The translations under genes and the position numbers were made by a program. Under the pieces are notes generated by a model. That model was given only the letters and a program-made list of their open reading frames with translations, was not told where the DNA came from and did not search any database. From the NCBI GenBank assembly GCA_003254925.1, contig QANZ01020749.1, positions 191,307 to 255,306 of the forward strand: 64,000 nt of DNA, written 5' to 3'. Positions 49,501-60,600 of the stretch are shown here, piece by piece (within the stretch, counting starts at the first letter, position 1; the number at the start of each line of letters is the position of its first letter). This stretch comes from Chamaecrista fasciculata. Lineage: Eukaryota; Streptophyta; Magnoliopsida; Fabales; Fabaceae.

Positions 49501-52500
49501 GGTTTAGGTTCTTTTTGTTTTTGCATAGTTTCACACTTCCAGCAAGTGCAGTTTGTTACTGCATGTTAGGGCCCATCATTTCTGGTCATCCATTTGTGTC
49601 ACAACCATCAGGGGAAGGAGGAGGAGGTCTAGATCGACAGTTCCCCGAAGTTCAGCGTCCTCCTGTGAAGCGTGTGTGGCTCACGCGTCGTTTAAACATT
49701 TTCGCACATTTTTTACGCGCCTACGCGTGGGACATTGTGCCATTCACCGCATCGACTGGCCATATATGGCCATTTTCGATGACCACCCGAAGGTTTCAGA
49801 TGCTTGTGGTGGATTTCGTTGCTTAATGCTTGGACGTTGAGAGTTTTATTTTTGCTTACTGTCTAGTAGTTCGACTGAGTTAAAAAAAAATTTATGTCTT
49901 TCTTGCTCTATTTATAGGTTTCTATATGATTTAGGCCTTAATCGCCGATTTCTAATTCGTCATTGATTGACACTATTTTTAATGGCCTCTGAGGTTCTAA
50001 AAAGAGTACAAGCTCTAGAAAAAGAGAGTCCCTAAGACTCAAAAAAAGAACACAAGCCAATAATACTTCTATTGTGGCCCCTGAGGTTCTCAAAAAGAGT
50101 ACAAGCTCTAGAGAAAGAGAGCTCTTGAGACTCCAAAAAGAACACAAGCCATCACTAGTTTTGTCCTTCATTGACGAATTCCTTCTTAAGTGGCCCTTGA
50201 GGTTCTATGAAGAGTACATGCTCTGGTGAAAAAGAAAGTCTCTGAGACTCGGAAAAAGAACACAAGTCATCACTATTTTTGTCCTTCATTGACAAGTTCA
50301 CAATCGGCCTTTATTGCCAAAGTTTACAATGCAAGCTAAGAAAGTTCCTATTCTCTGCTTGAGAGGGGATGTTGAGAATATGAATATGTCAATCCTCATT
50401 TATCAAGTTAGTTGGTCAGTATTTGGTTCTTATATTAATTAGGTTGTTAAGTAGTTGAATAGTGAATGTATTAGGCGGTTGAGTAGTTCAACATTAAATG
50501 GTCTAGGTGTTTTCCTTGTATATTTATATGTGTGCAAGCTTCATGGTAGTTGTATCAATCAAGAATTTTTCGATAAAATATATTTTCAACAAGCCTTAAT
50601 GATGAGTTGTTGTTAGAAAGAGTTTTATTTCTTCCTAATTTTCAGTATAACCTAATCTCTACTAGTAAGCTAGCTCCTTATAATTCTATTATTGTTAAAT
50701 TTGGTGGACATGGTTGCCTTATACATGACCTGAAAAATGTTGTTTTAGGAAAAGGATGATTGGAAGAAAACTTGTATATATTTTGTGGAGGAGATGTTTA
50801 GGGTTATATTCCTTCTAGTATATTGCTGCTTTACCCACTTGTACACATAATTTAGGCCAACTTTGGCATAAAAGACTAGGTCATGAACTTGTTAATGTCA
50901 TGAAACAAATACGATGTATTGATGACTATACTTTTGACTCTCTTTGCCCATATGTATTGAATGCCATCAAGCTAAACATCATAGAACTCCATTTCTACGT
51001 GTTTTAAGATCTAAAGCTATTTTCGCTTTAGTTCGTACACGTTGATTTGTGGGGACTTTATAACTAAAGTGTGCTTAATGTTGCTAGATATTTCTTAACT
51101 GTGGTGGAAGATATCATAGTAGGGAAACTTGGGTTTTTTTGTTGCAAAACAAACATTTCATTTCTCTTGGATTAGAAAATGTTTTTCTCATGATTCAGAC
51201 ATAGTTCAAGAAGAATTTTAAGGTGACTAGATCAAAACAAACATATGATCGAGCCACAAAATTTGTAATTTCATATTGTGCTAAGATATTTCAAAAGTGT
51301 GGTGTCATACATAAACAAAATTGTAGCTATACACCCTAGCAAAATGGGAATGTGGAGTGAAAACACAGGTATATTCTCCAAGTAGTTCGAGCCCTTATGT
51401 TCCAGAGTCATTTGCCAAAGAAAATTTGGGGAGAATTCATCAAGACTATTGTCCATATCTTGAATATGTTGCCATCATCTATTCTTGGAGGAAAGACACC
51501 TTATGAATTGCTTTATGGTAAACAACCTGATTATGGCAAGCTAAGGACCTCTGGATGCTTGTGCTTTGTTGCTAACACTTGAGGATTAGTTTGAGACATG
51601 TTCTTTTCATTGTATTTTCAATGGTTATGCTTCTTGTTTTAAGGTGAATAGAGTGTACGATCTTGATACACATAAGTTGCATATTTATAGGGATATAACT
51701 TTTTTTGAGTATTTATTTCCTTTTGCGGATGATGCTTCTATAACTTCTTATCTTGTTTTTCCAATGATTGTTATTTCTAAAGTTGCTGATTCTCCACAAT
51801 CTTTGGACATTTCTTCTGATGTTATTACTTCTTACGAAATTGTTATTGTTGATTTTTAGGATTACAGAGATCTCCCAACAATCTCGTTCAAAGATAAAAC
51901 AAAGTATAGAGAAACGCAAAATAAAGAGAAGAAGAGATGAACACAAGCAATTAACGTGGTTCGGCGGTGTAGCCTACATCCACCTAAGAATAAGGAACAT
52001 CACTATGTGAAATTAAGGAATACAATGTCTGATGAATGAATCACCCTTCAAAGTCTTAATCTCCTCAGTTAACTACTAATATATTTATAAGCATCCTAAA
52101 ACCCTTGCTTTATAAAGATTACTTTACCTAAGCTCGATAGGCCCAAGGACTTAGTTCCTTAATCACCAAAAATGCTAATCCCCAATATATGGTAACTAAC
52201 TCAAATACAAGTCACCTAAAAGATTACACAAGATTTCCATATCTTAACAATTAAGATTACAATCTTTTACACTGATTAATACATTGATTCTTTAGAGAAT
52301 TTTGTTCCATCATTACCATAGATTTGTTTTAGTATATATAAAGACTCGTGTCATCAAGCCATAACTGTTACAAGATTATGTCTGCAATAGTCTTCTTATT
52401 CATCATGTTATTTTTTACTAACATTAATGAAGTATAGGAACCCCATTCTTATAAAGTAAGAAGTCAAATTGGTCGAGTGGATTGAAGTCATCGATAAGGA

Positions 52501-55500
52501 GATATTAGCTTTTGAACAAACTAAGGTATATGAACTTATTCCACTAGGCAAGAAAACTACAGGTTCTAAGTGGGTGTATAAGGTGAAGTTTAAGGCTGGT
52601 GGGTCCAATAAAAAATTATATGGCTTGATTGGTAGCCGAGGGTTATAACGAAACTCTAAGTGTGGACTATTATGAAACTTTTTCACCTGTAGCCAAGTCG
52701 GTCACTGTAAAAATTTTGTTTACTACAACTGCTAGTAAAACTAATAATGTGTGCTAGAAATAATAAATTTAAATATCATAGATTGTCCATTTACAATGTA
52801 AGAGTCTTTTAGACAAACTTTAGAATTAGGTGTGACTTATTGTATTAATGAGTTTAAGTTGAAGGGTCTTTAGATGATAGTATAAATAGGACTAAAGTTT
52901 ATGTGTATTGTAAGAGTGAAAATGATTTGATAATATAATATGAGTGTTTTTCCTTTTCCTAGTATCTCTTAGAATAATGGTTCTTCAGTAAAGTCTTGTT
53001 ATAGACTTATCCCTCAACACTAAATAATAATATTAGGACCCACCACCTTCCAACAATGTGTGCATCAATTGGATATCAGCAATGTGTTTCTTTATGGTTT
53101 TATAGGTGACGAGGTATATATGGTGCCTCCCAATGGTTGAACAAAAGCTTATCCAGGTTAGGTTTGTTGTCTTGATGAAACATTTTCTTTACTAATTGAA
53201 ATAAACATCTAAACAGTGGAATGTAGAGTTTACTACCAAACTTCAAATTCTTTAACATTGTTTCTCTTAGTCAGTCAATGGTCATTGTCTTTTATTTCCT
53301 ATCTAAAGAGATTCCTTCTTCATGGTTCTCTTAATATACATTGATGATGTCTTAATAGCTAGAGATTGTGAGGTTGGAATCATTCGGGTTAAGGAGTTTC
53401 TTCATTCAACATTCACTATCAAGGATTTGAGAGTTGCTAGGTACATTTTAGGGATTGAGATTCAACACACAACTACTTGCATTTTTCTTTCTCAGACTAA
53501 GTATGTCACTGATATTGTTAATAGTCTTGCTTGAACTGAAGCAGCAACCACCCTAGTTCCCATGACTAAAGATGAGAAATTTAAGGACATATATGAGGAA
53601 GGTTTATTCAACCTTTGTTTATTTCCACTTTTCTGCAGCTTACAGACCTCTTCACCAAAGTATTAGCCTCTCCACAATTTATGTTTATTAGAGACTGGTT
53701 GAAATAATATAGTGTCAATTATATTGATCTAATATTGTAATTATCAAAATAGTTATTTAGTTACTTCACACTTGCTGCTCGTCATCCATACTGAACTTGT
53801 ATATGTGCGTTATCAGACTTGAGCAATATACATAATTAATAATTTTCTCTCCTTTAATTCACAGTATTACTAAAATTTTCAAATATATACCTGCGAGGCC
53901 TGCTTTGTGCCTCTCAAATTTGTAAGTTGGAGGAAATCTGATGACAGCCTCCCGCATTCCTTGGAAAACTTTTCCTGATTTCATCTCTGCCCTGAGCTGA
54001 TCTTTTTCTCTAAGCCAGTCAAAGCATCGTTGAGAAACAAAATCCCTAGCTTCATCGTAAGATATGCCAAAAAGCCGATAGTTGAAATCACCGAAAAACA
54101 CCACCATATCTGCCTCAGATAATTCAGGTTTTGCTTCTTCTGAGTTGATATTCATAGCCTATATGTATGACAATGATAATGATATTGATGTGAAGGCTTA
54201 AAATAATTGATCGATGAATGAAAGAAACAGAAAAAATCTCACATTTGCACCACGAGGCATATGAGTAGCAGTTGAGACACTGGCTGCGGCAAAGAACACC
54301 ACATATTGGCAAGACATAACATTGAAGTAGCCAATATAAGTTCAGGTAGAAGCCAAGAGATCAGCAAGATAATATACAGATAGGGTATCATACCAGCTCC
54401 AGCGTTTGATGATCGACTGAAGACCATATTTCGATAAATATGATCAAAATCAGCATTACGCCGATTAACTGCTTCCAAATGTGCAGCCAAGTGACAATTC
54501 ACAAAGCACATTATCCTATCATAGACTCTGATTCTTAAACCCACACCTCCCTGCTTGTAAGAAAGAGGAAATTACACTCCTGTCACTTAAGATATATGGC
54601 CATATTATGGAGTCTTCACTTACTCCTCACCTTTCACAAAAAACCTCCCCTGCCACTGCATGCCCATAACTTTTTAAGGAAACTACTATGCTGCTTTTAC
54701 GGGAAAAAGAAAATACATTAACCCGCCCCGAAGCATGATAAAAATAAAGCATCGAATTGAACAAATAGCCAATTTGTTTATATATCTATGTTATTAAATT
54801 GAAGCAATACTAATCCTAAGTAGGTAGTTTTGGCCAAAAACTAATGCTAACTAGGTAGGATGGGCGATTATACATATGTCCAAAAAGAATGTTTTATTAA
54901 CGTAAGATTGATAAAAATTAAAATTAAAATATAAAGCAGAACTCTGACAGATAAAATAAATTAGTAGTTACAATATTCTGTATTTTGGAACTCTAAATAT
55001 TAATTTTTTTTTAAAAATATAAATAAATTATAAAAACGTTAAAATTTTATTCAATCTTATTTTTATTATATATAAATAATGATAATGAGTTGAGATAGTA
55101 ATTTTTCATTGCTTTATACTTTTTCTAATATATTCTGCAGTTTCCTTCTATATATATTCATATTCTTTAAATACCTATATTAGAGATTTTAATGATTTTA
55201 TAAGAATATAGAATAAAATCATAAATTACAAGAGAGATGATGATGAGATATTTATTCCACATTTATTCTTTGCCCTTTTACACTTCCCCTCAAATTATAA
55301 AACTTAACCTACAGTAAAGAATTTGCTAAGTTTTCAACAAACAAACTTTCAATTATATGCAGGCCAAAAAAAACTTTCAATTATATCTAGAATAGAATAC
55401 AAATTAAAAGACATCAAGTTTGGATTTCCCTTATTATTAAAAAATTACAAGATATTCAAATCCTTACATTTCATTGTCCCTTAAAATTAACTCCAACAAT

Positions 55501-58500
55501 TGATTGAAATCTTGTGAGCTTAGAAATATACGCACTAATGCACAGGTGCCTTATTGGGACCACCGAAGTATCATTATTGTCAGTCAAGTAGACAGGAAAA
55601 TTAATACGAACCTTATTACCAATTGCACGTCCAAAGCCACATGGGACTGCAGCAGCATCAATGTCCCCGACATGTGTTCTAAGGTTCCTTCTTACCCTAA
55701 TTAAGCAATTAAAAAAGATTAATCAAAATTAATTATTATGATAAAGAAGATGTACTATGCCTTACCATGCCTAAAGAGTGAAATAGGAATAAGAGAAGAT
55801 GATTATACTAACTCAAATATAGCTGTGCCATATATATATATATATATATGTACTTTCATGACAAATGACAATCACTCACCAAAGAGATATAAGCAAGCCA
55901 GCAAGTTGCCTCGAACCCATACGTTCAAAAGTTTTTCCTTCTTCTAACGACTTTCCTATTGTATCTAGCCACCATTGCCCAACTGAACTTCCTTCAAGCC
56001 CTACCTACAATTGAAAGCTAACCAGTAAATGCATGCATAGTGTACACAATTAACACAAGTTAAAATCTTCAGCATTTATTTGTACTGTATACTTACATAA
56101 TTAATACAAATGAATCTGAGAAGGAAAAAGAGAAGGAAAGAGACATGAGAAAAAAATAGTTGCAATATTGACCATCACTTGGAGCTGGAAGTCTAGCTTA
56201 TTCTATATATATACATACATTTAAGTTCAATGCCATCAACAAATCTGTTGCTTCGTATATTGCTTACAAATTTAAAATACATATTATATATTTCTAATTA
56301 ACAAGAAAGCTTTGGACAGTTGATTTGGGAATAAAATTTTCACCAGGAGACAGGGTATAACTGTCATTATAATTGTAGTAAAAAAGAAACTATTGTAAAA
56401 CTGATTGACTAGATATATAAAGATAATGAGTATAACGTCTTACAGTTTCTTTCGCTGCAGACATTGCAAGAAAACCTGCACCCATTTCCACTTCTTGCAA
56501 ACCAACCACTACAATGCCTACATCTGACACAGCTGAACCCAACCACGACATAAGAGATTCCTGGGAGGTTCTTCCTTGCCCGACATTCCATGTACCAATC
56601 AAAATTCTGACGTTGTCTCGTCTTGTATAAACAAGTTCTTTTCCAACCAATTCTGATCTTATAACATTGTCAATAGGACCTGGGGATGCAACATTCCATC
56701 CGCGTATTCCACCATGAGTAGCCAAGCTAAAAACATAGTGGCTCCCTACAGCTAGTCTAATCACAGGACTATTATGAGCAACCCATCCTGCAATTAGATT
56801 GCCTTCAAGGTCCAATACTTGAATGATACCACTCACGTAGCCAACGTATATCTTTGTTCCGAATGTGCAGAAGCATTGGACTGCAAAAGGATGGTGATTA
56901 AGATCTTGCACTCGATTCCCATTTGCATCCCACTGAACTAGCAAGCCATTTGTACACCCACTCCAAATCGATCCATCGCTTGTTTGCACCACAGCCTCTG
57001 TTCTTTTATTCTCTTCAACAAATGCCCCTGCTCCTTTTGCAACACGACGCACCGCATCTGCAGCTCCCATTATAGCATTACGTGACCGTTGCAGAAAGCT
57101 AGTTCCCTGAGATTTCTCCTTTTTCGAGGATGAAGAAACAAACTTAACCTTCATTTCATCTTCTACTGCTTGATCTTGTTGCACAGATGGCATGTCAACT
57201 CGATTCTCCATTTGACCATCAATGTTAAATACTTTCAGAAGCTCTTTTGTACGAGCATCCCTATATATGTATAACGCTTTTTAGTCACTCAAATGATTAT
57301 AATTGGAGATATATATATATATAGTAGGAAACGCTTGGGAAAAACATCCTTGTAGGCTTGTGTTGCAAAAACTTGTAATATATATATATATATATATAAA
57401 CTACAAAGAGAGAATCAAATCAAAAGTTGGAACCATGTTATATTGTTGCCCCAACCTCAATTATACCATGTCATCATCATGAAACGTACCATAGTGAGAA
57501 GGATAAAGGACATGCGCACCAGACTCTAGATTTTACGTTGTCCAATAACAAACATTTAACCTCTTGAGAGGATAAACTACAAACACCATTAACAGTGACT
57601 TGACTTCTAAGATCTATGTATGACCTCTCCACAAGTAAGGCTGCCATGTGCCTTTCTTCTGGAGAGAGGGAAAGAGATTTATCAATAGATTCCCAAGGCC
57701 AGATCTTGATAACACCCCCTTCTGAACCTGTCCAGATATCGCCTGCCCATCAAAGCAACGTGGAGCAATAAATTAAAACAAATACATTTGTTATATTTAA
57801 TTTAATAATTAACTAATTATCTGTGTACGTATAGTGAAAGAAAGCAACAAGTAGCAGGATGTTTGCATTAGAAATGAATAGACACTTGAAATTATAAAAG
57901 CCAATGATAAATTAAAAAGAGAAGAAGCTAAGGCAACTAGTTGTATACCATAGGAACTTATGACCATGGCAAGAACGGGAGTCCTATATGCCTGCCAAGA
58001 AAGGCCTTCCTTAAAGGGGTGAGCAGAAGGTTGATCCATTTTCCAAGACCTAATCTTGCCATCTTTATGGCCGCTCCAAACCAACCTATTCCCACAGTCA
58101 ACCGCCAAACATATGGTGGGAGAGGTATCCGCCGATTCATAAAATGGTACCGCATGCTCGTCTCCCCTTCTCACCCTTCCACCAAGGCCACAACCAGGTT
58201 CATACACGTTCTGAAACTCCCACACCCTTACGCCGTTTTCCTGACCAGCCCACAACTGTGCTTCTGTACAAGCAATGTTCCTGAGGAATTTACCTGCCGC
58301 CTGAGTCTCCCTTAATGGGTGAGGCCTTAACTCAAGGCACGGTGGTCTCCCTGGATGAACAGCCGCTCTAATCGGAACCTTGAATATCCCACTTCCCCCG
58401 CCGCTCCCTATAAATTCTGGCAAAGCCTGACATTGTGACGAATCATTTTCTCCATCACCGTCAATAGTTTGGGATAAGTAATCGATGTTGCCACCCACAA

Positions 58501-58735
58501 CACCATGTTTAGATGAGTAGGGAAAAAAGTCATCATCGTCGTACGAGTTGTAAAAGGAGTCAATCTTGTTGGGTATGCGGGTGTCATCCAGACTGTGCTT
58601 GCGAAGTTGTTGGTAACGTTGCTGAGCGGAGCTGGACCGGAGCTGTTGGCTATAAGAATGTACTTTCCGATGAGGTGGGACGGAGCTCAACTCGGCCAAT
58701 GCCTCTATGTCGTCGTCTTCTGTTCGCTCATCCAT
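46503..58735 (-). CDS. WD40-repeat type II inositol polyphosphate 5-phosphatase (FRA3/5PTase12-like)
   Basis: Exons (minus strand): 57949-58735, 57490-57742, 56444-57260, 55880-56004, 55612-55696, 54394-54550, 54243-54283, 53891-54158, 48042-48165, 47601-47961, 46503-46781. The total is 3297 nt, 1098 residues, with continuous phase and all introns GT-AG. The N-terminus is acidic and serine-rich. WD40-like blades (about 150-560) include [14 protein letters not shown] and [14 protein letters not shown]. The phosphatase domain starts at GTWNVGQG (about 569), followed by LQEVEMG, motif I FFGDFNYR (about 776-783), motif II PAWCDR (855-860) and SDHKP (896-900), so all catalytic signatures are present. 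The enzyme removes the 5-phosphate of inositol phosphates or phosphoinositides. In Arabidopsis FRA3 acts in secondary-wall and actin organisation. Intron 8 is 5.7 kb and holds a copia element. Confidence 0.95.
49203..50591 (+). mobile_element. TRIM-like non-autonomous LTR retrotransposon
   Basis: The two LTRs, 49203-49425 and 50370-50591 (about 222 bp), are very similar, start TGTTGAGAATATG and end TTTTCAACA. The exact 5-bp duplication AGCCT lies on both sides (49198-49202 and 50592-50596). The primer site TGGTATAAGAGC follows the 5' LTR directly, and a polypurine tract GAGAGGGGA precedes the 3' LTR. The 944-bp interior has no gag or pol. Instead it has three copies of a unit of about 110 bp (49980-50285). 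It interrupts the older copia element between its protease and integrase parts. Confidence 0.92.
49980..50285. repeat. Three-copy tandem repeat inside the TRIM
   Basis: Units of about 90-125 bp, each with TGAGGTTCT, AGAGTACAAGCTCT, GAGACTC and AAAGAACACAAGCCA motifs. They are non-coding. Confidence 0.8.
51855..52425 (-). mobile_element. LTR-like insertion within the dead copia
   Basis: The block breaks copia homology between the integrase tail and the RT start. It includes ACGTGGTTCGGCGGTGTAGC and CCTACATCCACC, motifs I associate with plant LTRs read in reverse, plus a minus-strand TATAAATATATT. The ends are approximate and no target duplication was assigned. Confidence 0.45.
52744..53033. 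mobile_element. Probable solo LTR inside copia RT
   Basis: The sequence from TGTGCTAGAAATAATAAA to CCCTCAACA separates two parts of the copia RT that should be contiguous (TTTAS.. and ..[12 protein letters not shown]). It has a TATAAATAGG promoter motif. The flanks CTAATAA and CTAAATAA are similar but not exact, so the limits are tentative. Confidence 0.55.
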
Positions 58736-59025
58736 GAATATTGGATGATAATTAAAACTTTTTCAAAGTTGGAGAATGAAGTAATGGTAACCAAACAAGA
58801 ATCAGGAGAGAGAAAGCGCAAATGAGGTTTACAGAAAAAAGAGCCAAAATGAAGAAACAAAGAAAAGGTCTAGAGGGAATTCCGAGAGACATGGAAGTAT
58901 GTAAAGATAAATTGCCGGGGAGTAAGGCGAGGCTTATTAGAGCTCACGGACAGAAATCATTTCATTCACCTCAATTACCAACTGGCTAGCGTGTGACGTG
59001 TACCATGCACATATACTATGGATAT

Positions 59026-59048
59026 TATTATTATTATTATTATTATTT
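59026..59048. repeat. (ATT)n microsatellite
   Basis: Run of ATT trinucleotides upstream of the phosphatase gene. Confidence 0.9.
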
Positions 59049-59382
59049 TGTCAAAATGGATATTAATTATTATTAAAGGTAATTAAGACAAAAAAAATTT
59101 CTCGGTTCCCACTTCATCCTGTCAACAAAGAGAAAGAAGCAAAAGTAATTAACATCACCTATTGTTACAAAACATAATTTTAAAATTTTGAGAAAAATAC
59201 CCGAAATTCCATTAAATATAATCTTCATTATTGTGAATATATATATAATAAAACTGTGCATACAAATTGAATGTAAGTCTTGCCCATTCTAATCTATGAC
59301 CCCTACCTCATTGGTTGAGGGCATTAAAGATTCATGGATTGATGAGGTTTAATATCCAACACTCTGCACATAATATATTTAT

Positions 59383-59642
59383 GGATTAGCCTAAGATTGC
59401 AAAGTTTGATTATTGACATGGGATGCAAATGTTGATGTGGCATAATTATAGTCATTGATGTAATTTAATGCTGAAAAATAATAAAAAAATAATATATTTT
59501 TTAACCAATCACAACTGTGTATGGAGTCACACACCACTACTTACAAACAACTAACTCTTCCACGTGTCATTATTTGATTGGCTCATGACCCATTGCATCC
59601 CATGTCAAGAATCAAACTTTGCATTATAGACTTACCCTATAT
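59383..59642. mobile_element. MITE of about 260 bp
   Basis: The left arm has GCAAAGTTTGATTATTGACA followed by TGGGATGCAA. The right arm holds the inverse with one internal change, and beyond these the ends pair weakly. The centre is AT-rich. The target duplication is unclear and the superfamily is unassigned. Confidence 0.6.
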
Positions 59643-60387
59643 TTATATATAAATTATTCTTGTTTTTAAAAAATATAAATTAAAATAAAAACATTTTAAA
59701 AAAAATATAGAAATTTAAATATGTATTAAAAAACATTTTAATTTTGACAAGAATTAATGGAAGAGAAATTGGAGTGTGATAAGGACTAAACTCTTGGCCA
59801 CTTGGTGGTAACTAAAAGTCAAAAAAAGATATAGAATGATGGATGAGTTTATGAGAGTTTTACCGGCAGGCAACGTGCATTGTGAGGATTATCTAGTTAA
59901 CCTTCCGTTTCTTGTAAAGTAAACTCACGATTCGGTCCCTAAAATATGGTAGGATTTACAATTTAGTCCCTCAAAAATAAAATTATAAGTGTCGTAGGGT
60001 GTAGCCGACACGACATCGGCATTCAAGGGCGGTGCTATGATATGGGCATGGGTAGTGTGAGAAGCCAAAGTCTCCCATCGAGTAGAATGAGATGCTCGGC
60101 TTAGCTATTAATATTTTAGTTTTGACCGTTAACGTTTGGTATGTAATTTTCTATTTCAGCTCTTGTAAATGTCCTATATTATAAAACACATTTTGTATTA
60201 TTCTTTCAATCAGTAATATTCATTTTTAAATTTCAATTTTGTCACGAATTTTAATTATCAATTTTGTCTCAATTATAACTCGTAAATTCATCGCTTTATC
60301 TTATCTTGATATAATATTCTGAAGTGGATCTCGAATCATGGAAATACACCATTAAAAATTCATATCTCTCATTTTGGAGAGACACAT

Positions 60388-60569
60388 TTCTGTTACAAAT
60401 CTTTTTTGTAATACACATTTATATGGCTTACTATCGTATTACAAATCTCATATCGATCTATTTATATAACAATTATATGAGTTGAACTTATCTGCATTGC
60501 ATGGGTTTGGCCCTAGTCTATAGAAAAAATTGTGAGGAAAATGTACATTGGTAGAGGCAAAATTCCACC

Positions 60570-60600
<31 letters not shown>

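Larger units (their letters stand above)
48531..53863 (+). mobile_element. Dead Ty1-copia retrotransposon in a phosphatase intron
   Basis: The LTRs are 48531-48646 and 53700-53863, starting TGAAA and ending AATTCACA. The exact 5-bp duplication GTATT flanks them (48526-48530 and 53864-53868). A primer-site-like TGGTGTATTAGAGC follows the 5' LTR. Broken pol remnants run in order: a protease-like segment near 49050, GAG-pre-integrase near 50830-51000, integrase C-terminal part (51240-51580, [19 protein letters not shown]), RT start near 52500-52730 ([10 protein letters not shown]), RT middle near 53060-53130 ([12 protein letters not shown]) and the YIDD region at 53322-53534. Stops and frameshifts abound. 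It is antisense to the host gene, and a TRIM and two LTR-like pieces are inserted in it. Confidence 0.88.
58736..60387. other. Phosphatase promoter side and intergenic region
   Basis: The first few hundred bases left of 59000 are the probable leader and promoter of the phosphatase gene (minus strand). An (ATT)n microsatellite lies near 59026-59048 and a MITE at 59383-59642. The remainder is AT-rich with no gene. Confidence 0.4.

Noticed and set aside
57490..58735. Plus-strand frames at 57941-58315 and 58513-58825
   Set aside because: They are shadows of the well-supported minus-strand phosphatase exons.
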